DNA from: Toxonevra muliebris
Lineage: Eukaryota > Arthropoda > Insecta > Diptera > Pallopteridae
DNA length: 64,000 nt
Direction of reading: 5' to 3'
NCBI GenBank assembly: GCA_963691655.1
Contig: OY829326.1
Span: forward strand, 146,338,998-146,402,997
The position numbers were made by a program, and so were the translations under genes. The notes beneath the pieces were generated by a model. The model was not told the DNA's origin and searched no databases. It saw only the letters and a list, made by a program, of their open reading frames with translations. This document shows positions 24,701 to 36,700 of the stretch, piece after piece (positions within the stretch are counted from its first letter, which is position 1; each line of letters opens with the position of its first letter).

Positions 24701-27700
24701 TTTCTAAACGTTTTTAATTTAAAATTATGAATCATTAAATATACTCTAAAACAATATTTTATTTTTAACCCTTTGAGGGTTAAGTTAGCACGTGCCATGC
24801 TTATTTATTTTAATAAATTTGATTTTATACTAAATTCGGAGAAATAACAATCTGACAATCAATCAAATGATTGAAGGATATTGAATATTTTATGGTATGA
24901 TATTTACCAAAGAAATTATCATTAATAATTTAATAATGAAAAACAGTTTTATATGTATATTTGCATAGTTTCGTGTAATAATCATGAATATATCAAAATA
25001 GATTTCAATACGAAGAACAAATGAATTGGCTCATTAAATCTAAATAAATATTAACATTATTTTATTATGTATGCATATTCACGCAAATCGATTAAATCGC
25101 TGCTGTGACTCATTGCCAACTTGGTTATAAATTAAGGTAAGTGCTATGTACCAACAACTTACTAGTTGTTAAGTACCTGTCAATAGAATTGTGCAGTATA
25201 CTTAGATTTCTTATATTTATTTCAGTTTATGTAATTAATTGACCTTTGCTAAAAGTGGGCATTAAAACGGAAATAAACAATAATTATATATGACTCTTGT
25301 GAATTGTCAGTCAAAATGTATTTTGATATTCGTACCATAAAACTTTTTAATAAATTATAATTATTGCATTCTAGATAAACCGCGTATTGGGCTTTAATTA
25401 TCAACTATTTTAACATGTACAGTACATAAACTGAACCATTAGCAAATCCATGGGGGGTTTGTATATAAAATTTCAATTCCCGATAGCTTTTATTGGTCGG
25501 TTTATGCCTATATATTCTAGTCATTTTTAGATTTTAAAATATGACAGAGTTAGGCCACGATAGTCGAATTTATGTATCGCGGTCAATATTTCAAACAAGA
25601 ATAATTTTGTCCAACTATGGAACATATGGAGCGGTCTTATTACTATACGGTGATTTTATTTGGAATTAAAATTCTACCTCTATGAATTAAAATTCTACTA
25701 AGGAATTATAGTTGGGAATTAAAAATTTTTAAATTTCCTGGTAATGGAATTGAAAAATTCATCGATCCTATTACAGGGAATCATACTTTGTAATTAAAAA
25801 TATTTCGATTACATACTTATAAAAATTGAAAAAGTAATTGAATAGAATGTAATTTTTGTGTTAGGAGTAATCTATTACCTTTATGGAATTAAATTCCAAA
25901 TTTAGTTGGAATGATTCCTCGAGAATAATTCAATTCCAAAAAACGAAGAATTAATTTTTTTCTACTACAATTCGATTGCATATGCGAAAATGTTTTTTTT
26001 TTCGAGAAAAAATAAACTCAATTTGAACTAAATTAAACTAAAAAACTAATTTTACATACAATATTTTTCTATGAAATATAATTCTTTGTTTTTTTTGGAA
26101 TTGAACTAAGAGGGAATGAATTACTTTCGTGAATGTAATAGATAACGATTACATTATATTGAAGTACTTTTTCATTTCTTGTAAGTAATTAAAATATTTT
26201 TAATTACAAAATACAATTTCCTGTAATAGAATCGATGAATTTTAAATTCAATTACCCGGGAATTTTAAAATTTTAAATTCCAAATTACAATTCTTTGTAA
26301 TGTAATTGGAACTTTTATCAATTTCATTACTTAGAACTCCCTTGAATTGGAATTGGGATTTAAAAGTAATTGAATTTACCTAGCTCTGGATATAACATAA
26401 CCATTCATATTGTGTGAGTTATATTTGCACGCGAATGATAGGGTGCTTGAGTTTTATGCCAAATCCGAATGGCGAATCGAAAGGTTTTTTTTTTGGTAAA
26501 ATTTTATTCTTGGAGGTTTGCAATGTCAGCCAAGAGGTAGTGCTGGGTAGAAAAATTTGTATTTTCTATTTTTGGCGATGCCGAGCATCGAATCAAGGCA
26601 CCCTGCCTAACAGTTTAACACACTCGCCACTATACTACGGCAACCACTGCCTAAACATACATGTCTTACAGAAATTTCTCATTTATTCACCAAACCACAA
26701 TCTATAGAGATGTGTACGACGAAGTTAATGGCAAATGAATTTACATCTTGAATTAGAGCAGTTAGACCAATGCTTGAAATCTTCAAAAGACGCTCGAAGT
26801 AATGTTAGGGAATCTTATAACTTTTTTCACACACAAGCAAGAAACCAACGATCGCATTAGAGCACGTAAGAATGAGGTCAATTCAGTGCCAGGTTCAACC
26901 AAGGGCAAGGATAAAACGGCACTAATCCAGACATACAAAGATGTATGTCGCCAAGGTTTGTATATACGATGTATAACCTAGGTAGCATACTGTGCAACAC
27001 TTAATTAGACACCGCATCCCAGTAATAGAGAAACTTGCAAGCTTGTCAAACTCATCATAGGATGCCACCTGCTGTCACATGAATATAACCTGCACAACGA
27101 CCGAAGCAAATCCTAGTGGAAGTGGAAATAATTTATTTTGGTGAACCACTTACTAGGAAATCTGAACCATAGATTAGCTATGCCTCGCAAGATTGGAAGG
27201 AGCTCCACGAAGGATTGAAACTAACACACTAATACAATATGCTAAAAATCACGAAGAGCCTACAGTTCAAGACATGGTATTCAATAGCCGTTCACCACCC
27301 ATAACTGATCACCGATTAAATTACATTTTCATTGGACTTATTTTGTATACAAAAGTCTTTGAACGAAGAAGGATCTCTAAAGCTGTTTCACTAAAACTGT
27401 CCATATATAGTTTATTGTCACATCCTTCATGGTGTATACTCCGCATTTTCAGATTCAGACCAAAATTTAGAATAAAACTCTTTTTGAATCGCATTCTGGT
27501 TTTTATATATTGCCATACATAAATTCAGAAGTAGCAGGCGATTCTCTGGCTTGCAAAAGGAGACCCCCCGTAGTATAACATTCCTGCAATTGCCCTAACA
27601 GAACGGGCCTGCATTCAATATTTCTATAGACTCAGCCTATAAACATATCCAATTTTATGTGGATACAATTCAGTGAAAACGATTCAAATAACAATGACAA

Positions 27701-30700
27701 ATTAAGCTAACACATGAATTTTAACTTATTCTTGACAAATTGACAATGTTCGAAACTATTTCAACAACAACAACTAAGCTAAAGAAAACATCACCTTGAT
27801 CAAAAAGTTCCCGGAATAACCACCGTGTGGCGCTGCCATAGTTCCGATTTGAGTTTTGTTTTTTTTTTTTGTGAAGTTGGTACATCTGTTGTTATTTCCT
27901 CTAAATCAAAAGTTGCAAAATTTACGTAAAGTGTGTGTTGGCGATTTTTTACAATTTTAGAAATGGATTTAAACTTGCAACAACAAACTTGTATTAAATT
28001 TTGCGTAAAAAACGGATTTAATGGTGCGCGAACGTTGGAAATTTTGGAAAAGTGTTTTGGCAACGATTCTCGAAAGAAAACGATCGTTTACCAGTGGCAC
28101 CAGTGGTTCAAAAGTGGTCGTGAGTCAATCGAAGATGATGATCGCAGTGGCAGACCATCGACATCGAAAACCGACGAAAGCATTGATAAAGTAAAAGAAA
28201 TTTTGGTCAATAACCGCAAATTAACCATCAGAGAGATAGCGGAGGACTTGAACGTTGTCTATGGATCCGTCCAAGACATTTTGGTTAATGATTTGGATTT
28301 CCGTCGTGTAGCAGCAAAGTTGGTGCCAAAAGACCTCAATTTCATGCAAAAAAGAGACCGTGTTGACGTCGCAAAAGACATGATTTGCGACGCTGAATCC
28401 GATCCCACATTCATCAAAAGGATCATTACTGGAGACGAGACGTGAGTTTATGAGTATGACACGCAATCCAGACATCAGGCAAGTGAATGGCGTTCACCAA
28501 ATGAACCGAGACCAAAAAAACTACGTCGTTTTCAGTCAAAAAAGAAGGCAATGCTCACGGTTTTCATGGATTACAACGGCCTAGTGCATCATAAATTTTT
28601 TTCAGATGGCCAGACAGTAAACAAAGAGTATTATTTGGGCGTTATGAGGCGTTTGCGTGAAGCAATTCGCCGAAAGAGACAGGAATTGTGGACAGAAAAC
28701 TCATGGATTTTGCACCATGATAACGCACCGTTGCACAGTGTCATCATTATTCGTAATTTTTTGACGAAAAATGCAACAAATACCATTCAACAGCCACCGA
28801 ATTCACCTGATTTGGCTCCCTGTTTTTTTTTTTTTCTGTTCAATCGAGTTAAAAACCCATTACGGGGAACTCGTTTCAGCAGCCGAGAGGAAGTAATGGA
28901 AAAATCGCAGAAAGCACTGATGGACATACCGAAAACCGAATATAAAAAATGTTTCGAGGTTTGGATCAAGCGCTGGCATAAGTGTGTTGCAGGCGATGGG
29001 GATTACTTTGAAGGGGACAATATAGATTTAGATGAATAAACTTGTATTTTTAATATTCTGAAAAAATTCTGTTAACTTTTTGATCAAGGTAGTATGGCTT
29101 CCGAAACATATTTTTTTTCGTGGTGAAAAATATATTTCGAAAATTATTTCACCAATTATTTCATGGGCTAATACAGCCAAAAACTTACTTTTCGGTCCCA
29201 GAGGACATGTGGTAAACTCTTCAGGTTACTCAAAATAAGATAGATATTCAGGCTGCTCGAAGTTATGCAAAAAAAAAAAAAAAACTCTTAAGCTTCGAAA
29301 CCGAATATGCAGCCGTAATCCGATCCTTAAGCAGAATAATACATGATTTAAAATAATTTTTCAGTGTTAAAGTTACACAAATCAGATTTATGGTTTTATT
29401 AGTTTTCATTTCATACCTAGTTATTTATTGATTACAAAAAAAATTCAAGAGTATGTATATTTTTCACTGCGTGCACATGAAAACATTTAGCCAGCCAGTG
29501 CCAACTAGCAGACTAACTAACTAATTAACTTAGTTAGTTAGTTCGTTGGCTGGCAGACTGTATTACTAAAGAAATGCGAGACAAGCGTGACGAACGAGAA
29601 TAAGAGTTGCTGTGGTTGTTGCTCTATTTTTCTAAAAGGTTTTTTTGTGGCATATCGATTTTTATTTACTTTTTTTTTTTTTTGCTATTTTCATTTCATT
29701 TTCATTTCATTTTTGCAATCACATTATAAATATGTTCATATAAATAAAGTTTTATAGCCTATTTAGATATCAAATTTAATTATCAAAACGTCATTGAAAT
29801 TATAAATTGATTAACTATTCAATAGTTTGTTTTTGTTTGTCTCATTCAATTGAAACTTGGAATATTTAATTAAACTCGTGGGATTTGAGATAGACGACGT
29901 GGATATAAGTTAGTTAATATATGAGCTTATGTACTTAAGCTACAATAACTTTGGTTTTTAGTTTTAGTACTAAGGTTCTTGATTAATGCTTATATTTTTA
30001 TAATTTTAAAAGGAAAAATAAGAAGATATATCTGAGAGCAGACAATTTCTTTGCAATTCACATATATACCAAGGTTTGCATATAGTAGTAATGAATTTTA
30101 TTAAAATTATGAATATTAATTTATGAAGTTAATCGATTTATCAAATATGTACTACATAATAATAATAGTTCTGGCATCATTGTTCATTCAAAGCCTAATA
30201 ATTTTAATAATTATTTAATTACCAATGTGAACTGCCAAATTTGGAAGAAATTTGCAAAAATGTTTTCCAAATTAAAAATATTAAAAAAGAAGAAGAAGGC
30301 CTGCTTCTAAGTATATAAAAAATATATAAAAAAGTATATAAAAAATCTCCAATAAAAAATTTTGTCATACGATAAACAGACACTGTTCTTATTAGATGTC
30401 AGAAAATCTGACCAATATGCAATACAAGTGTCAAAGAAGAATGGCAAAAAGTACATAGAACTGTAGTTTCATTCAATAATACTATTCAGTGAAAATAACT
30501 GTCTTTGTAATTCTCATTTGAGGCTGAAAGAAAAGTGGTATAACTTCTACGTTCAGAAAAAAGTGGAATAATTTTACTTAAGAGCAAAAACAAAACGAAA
30601 TATGTTCAGAGCAAAAGTGAAACGAAATATGTTGAGAGCGAAAACGGAATAAAAGTAATATTGAAAGAGGGTATTCTGGTGAACATTATTGTTGGATATA

Positions 30701-33700
30701 GGTATACTCGAGTACGTCTTATTTTTTTTCTACCTGCTTTTCAAAGTTAGAATACCACAATGAGCAATTTTGTCAATCTCGATTTCACTCTAAATTAAAA
30801 GCTAACATTCCAAAGTTTTCCTAACATTCATTCAAACAGAATGTTGTAGCTTCCTGCCTTCACGACGAGTCGCGTCCGAATATCCATATAAGATGTCCGC
30901 TAGACATTTTACACTATGTAATACATGAGTCAGGATTCTTTTTAGTGCATCCAGTGAAGCCTGATTTTCATAAGAAGACTTCGCCTGTAAAACTCTCAAG
31001 GAGCAATAGTCAAAGAGATTGAGATATGGCGAAAATGCTGGCCATTCATGAGGCGAAATAAATGATGTAACATTCAATTCTGACCGTGCCGAGCTTCGAA
31101 AGACTAACCATTACGCCTCGGCGACCCACAACATGGAATACCGAACCATTAACACTGGTTGAAACATCAGTTTACCAATATGCGATCGAAATTTTCTAAT
31201 CGAAAACTATTAAATTGGACAGTCACCACTGCGGATTAGTGCTCTCTCCTTTCGTATATATTTTTGTGAAGCTTTCAACTCGAGACTAACATTCAAAAGT
31301 CGTACTATTAATTTATTTTTAAGTATGTGTCAAATGCTTCTATCGCTGATTTGAAGTACAGGCTGAGCGTAAAAACGAGTTAAATTTTTTATCAGAGCAA
31401 AAAAGAAACAAATTTATTTTTCAGCGCAATATCAGTACAAGTAATACAATTTGGAGTGAAAATGAAACAGCTTAATCCTTATGTTGGCACCACTTTTGTT
31501 TGCCACATTGCTACCACCACGTTGGAGCCAGATGGGAATGTGGCACCTACCATATAACCTGAATATTTATTATGGGATATCTCTAGCACCATTTTTTGTC
31601 TGGAAATATTATTTGCCGATACCGAGCTTATACTGGAGTTTCAGTGGCACCTACCATGCAATCTTAATGCTATATTGAACATACATATCTCCGAAACCAC
31701 ACATATTATAGTACTGAGATTTTGTGCAAAGGAGTTGGTTGACAACGACATGCTTCAGAAAACATGTGTGTGAAATTGAAAAAGACGGAGTGTCATAAAG
31801 TTTTGTGTGATATTTTTTGGGCAAGTGGGCACGGCAGCTCTTATAGAAAGAGAATATTTTAAACGGTGTATTTGAGGAACCAAAGTAAGAATTTGATAAA
31901 GGTTTTCTTTTCTATAATAATAATATTCAATTACAATTCAAATTGTCGTTTGTGTAATGGTAAATAAGTTTATATTTCAAAAAGAAAATGTGATAATGTT
32001 TATATACATACAAACAACACGTACCAATGGCGAAGTAAAGCCAAAATTTCAAAAAAACTATGAGAAAATGCAAACGGTCTGGCCAGACTGTGGTGGTATC
32101 AATATGACTAAAATTTTGAAATCACCAAAATCTCGCCCCCCTCATACCTCAGGACTCCAATTTTTTTTTATAAATCTATTTAGAAATAGTCATTTAAGGA
32201 TATCATGGATTTTGGAGATCATAGTGATATTACAAATAATAAAAAAAAATGTTAACAAAGTTCAAAAAAATGCTGGCCAGACTGTGGTGCCAATATAAGG
32301 GTTAAAGTAAGAGCAAAAGTTATATGGCAATTCTTTCAGAGCAAAAACGACACAGCTGACTTAAACCGTTTTTACTTTAAAAGAATTGTTGTATCATTTT
32401 TGCTCTTACTTACGATACAGCAACTTTACCCGTTTTTGCTATGATAGAATTATTATATAATTTTTGCTCTTATTTCTTATTTAATTCACTTTACTCTTAT
32501 AGAAATTTTAAACTTACTTCTACTCTCAACTTCTCATTTTATATGGACATGCTACGAAATAAATTGTGGCATTTCTTTCTTAACACAAATGCCATTGATT
32601 TTGTTTCAAACATCATGCACAACAAAGAACAAACAATATTTTAGTAAAAATCTTTGTGACGACATGACATGGCGGTGGCTCACTGGATGTGTTATAAGCC
32701 TTGCAAACGGAATTTCGGTTGTTCGAATCTGGGTATAATATTTCTTCTATATTGTTTTGATTTTCTTCTTTTTTTTTTAAATTGAAGAAAATTGCCAATT
32801 TTTAAGCAATTGAACAAGAATTATAAATTTCCATATCCATATTTGTTTGTTTAAATTTTATATCCAACTATAACTGAGTCGATAGCACGTTCGACTTGAT
32901 GCATGACTGGATGGTGGGTGTTTTATCCTGGGTATAATTTCCCATAATTTTTTTTTTTTGTTACAAATTCTGAGAAATTGAAATTTTTGGAAATCATGAG
33001 AATTTTATATTTTTGAAATTCGAAAAATCTCTATAAATTTATATTTTTTCAATTTCTGGAAATTCATTTCAGAAACTTACTACAAAACTAAAATTATAGC
33101 AAGCGTAAATGGAATGTTTTTTCACAATACCAAATAATTTATTATTATTTTATGTAAAGAATAAAATATTTGTTATTCCGGAATGCCAAAAATATATCTT
33201 TTCCAAGTAGGAAAGTAATATTTCCACTTAGTAATGAATTATTGAATTTTTTTATTAAAATAAAGTTTTTTTAAAGCTTTGATGATAAATTTTTGCACAT
33301 AACAAGACTGTCATAAGTCAAAAAACACGATTTTTGAGTTAATGATACAGAATAATTCATTATATCACGCTTCATATTGTGTAAAAATTTCATATTAATA
33401 TCTTGTTTAATCTGCGCGTGAGAATTATAAGATTTCTTCTTTTTCCTGCAAAGTGGGAGTCAATTGAAAACTTTAAACGCGTTTTCTGCAAAATCACGTT
33501 TTTTGAGTTATGACAGTCTTTTAGTAAATGAGCGATATGTATATTATTTTTTTGATTTGACTTCAAAGACAAAGGTCTTTAAAGAAAAGCATAAGCACAA
33601 ATGAAAATACTTAATAGTAGGTTATAAAATTTAAAACCTTTTTATTAGCTGCCAAGTTTTGTCTTCTGTTGAAAGAAAAGAGTTAAAAGCGCTTGTACAA

Positions 33701-36700
33701 TATATTTATTAACGATACGAAATGAACAATCTTAAATATTCTATCTTTGAATAGAGTTTCTTATAATGTACCTATGCACATATATCCACTGTTCTTTTTT
33801 TTTCCGAATGTGCAACATAAAATGAACAATATTCTGATTTAACTATATTTTTAAACTTTATCAAGCGACCTCAGAAAATCATTTCTATAAAATTTCACAA
33901 ACTAGATATCCATATAGAGGGATGAAAATTAGTGTGATAATTGTGGAAGTGCCAAGTAACCATAATTTCAGTATAAAAGGTTTCTATCTAGCCCCATTAA
34001 AATTCAGGCATGAAAGAGCTAAAACCTTACAATTTTGTTTTTAACTATTTGTCATTTTTTTAATGGATCTGAAGTTGGTCTTTTAAGGCTTTTATATGGT
34101 TTTAAATGTTGCTTTTTTATTTTTCTCATTTTAATAGCGATAAAGTGCCTTCAGTTAAAATTTAAAACATTAACGCATTTTTGCACTCAGCAATAACTTG
34201 TCCCAAGTTTAAGCTTTATTCAGTATCCTCGTGCTATTTTCGAGAAATTTATACGATTTAGCATTGAACAGTGAAAAACTCAAATCGTATCTGGTGGATA
34301 TTGTTTATCACTCAGTTTCTACCGTCTTAAATTGCCTTTCCATAGCAGATAAGCTGTTTTTTCAAATGCATTTTCAACAATTTTTAAAAAGTTTCAAATC
34401 TGGGCTTTGAATATTATCTGGGAATTTTTGATTTTAATTTCAGTCTCGTGCAATGTTTATCTAGTTTTTGTCGTCGTTGTCATGACATATTTGCATAAAC
34501 TGTCTTCCTTCAGCATTATTTCTTCGATTCTATTGAGAGTCCTAACCTCATTGGAGACAAAAAAAGCTCTAAATTATCAAAGAGCATTTTGTATTGAGTA
34601 TTACAATTAGAAAATTTATTTTTTTTTTTATTTTATAGAATGTAATTATGTTTGAATGCGACTAAAAGAAACCAACTTCAATCCGACAGCATTGATCAAT
34701 TGTACGAGATCTCACAAACCACGGAATGGGTTGAGTATAGCAACAGTTAATTATAAATCATAGAATATTAGTTGGCTCATTCTTACGGAAAGTATAATCA
34801 TTAGAATTTTAAAATCATTGCTATATTAACTGCTTTATATATTAAATAACAAAAAATGATTTCACAGAAAAAACTTATGTCACACTACGAGTGGGGAAAA
34901 AATTAAATAATAAAGTTAAATGTTCATTAAATTCGCATACAATAAGTGCAATTATTGTATAAATTTTGCGTTCATAAATAGTTTAATTTTTATTGATCTT
35001 GAAAATCGGGTTTTCATTGAAAACAATATATTTATTGATCGTATTTGCATTCTCTTTTATCTTTATGCCATCAATTAAATTCTTGAGCAAAAATAAATTG
35101 TAAAATTAATTTTTAAAATGTGATAAGATTTGAATTAAATTGATTGAATCAACTTCATATAAGAGTACATGAATTTAACCCTTTCACGACCGACCTCAAA
35201 CCAGTGATTATATTTCCAAATTGTACCTAATTTACCAAAAAAAAAAAATTGTACTATTGTATGAAACGTTGAATAATTATACGTGTGAAAAAGTATTTGA
35301 AATACGGAATGAAACTAGTGGAAGGGGACTTCAAAGTATGATACAACATAAGTTTCAAGGTCTAGTTTTTCTTGCTAAGGAATTCGAAGATGGCGTGTTT
35401 AATTTTTATTTCAATTTATTATTTCTACCTCCGACCCGTATCTAGTTGGGAATGCGGTCATAGAACACTTAAATTTATTAATTAATTGTATTAAAAGCAT
35501 CTTAAAATTTCAGGTGACTTTATATGACTTCATGTGTATTCAAATGACTCCATGTAACTTCAAATTTTTATTGACCCCAAGTGACTTCATTTGATTTCAA
35601 GCGACTTCAAGTGTATTTAAGGGACTTCATGGCAGCGATGATTAAGAAGTTTGCAAGATTTTCGTTCCCATAGCACTTCTCTGACTTCAAAAGAGAGCTC
35701 CAAAAAAAGACTTCTAACTGCATTTTGTTTTGTAGAGCCAAATATGCTATTAATTGCAATCATAAACTGTGATACATTTGTATATGTATACCCTCAATTA
35801 ATTGCATAATTTTCCTGTTGATTAAAGATAATCGTCCTATTAAATTGTTATATTCTAATTAGAAATCTATTTATACAATGGTTTTTAAACTTTGATTTGT
35901 GCGATTGTCCTTGTATGAGATTTTCCTCTCTGTTTGTCGATATTATTATTTTTCATTGTTTATTATTCAATATATATTTGAACATACGACTTTGATTTTT
36001 GTCGCCAGTCTGAACTTTGAATTTGCAAAAAAAATAAATCATTACAATTAACTAATTATAATGATACTTAACTATAATTATACTCTGCCAGAAGAAACTT
36101 TCAGTATTCTATGCATACTTTTATATATTTCATAATATTTCTTATATCTAGTTCAATAATTTTATTATTTCTTCCTCTATAAGCATATTTCTACCAAAAT
36201 AATATTTTCTAAATTCTTTCAAAGCTGGGCATATACCTAAGACATGTTGTGCATTCTCTTTTTTATTTAAATTGGACATTAAACACGTTTTCTCAGTGAG
36301 ATCACTACGGGTTTTGAAAATCCGCATTATCTTTTCCGTCGCATAACTATCAACAAAATAAGGCTGACTCATTGTATGATTTAGATTCCGGTAGATTCTG
36401 TCGGACTGTTCAGTCTTTTGCAACCACTCCTTAATATATTTTTCCTTTAGTGGTTGTATTAAGAACGATAGGTTTTTGCCCTGTTCTGATTTCTTTACAT
36501 TATACCGAATTCCATACCTAATAGATCTAGTTTCTTAGCTGAAAAAAAATCATTGGAAAGTGTTAGTTGTGATAACTGATGCGGTAATCTGTTCTCCTCC
36601 TAAACAAACATAGTTCTAGCTATGTGTTAGAAATGCAAGTCCAGATTGTAAATATGTCCATTTTCGACTCCAGTCTCTAGCATTAGTATATACTATGTTG

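Noticed and set aside
27193..27522. 109-codon plus-strand frame as a gene
   Set aside because: No recognisable domain; it lies among transposon relics and lacks splice or promoter context.
32660..32745. Functional tRNA gene
   Set aside because: A- and B-box-like segments are present, but the acceptor stem does not pair and no convincing anticodon loop is visible. A SINE head or tRNA pseudogene fits better.
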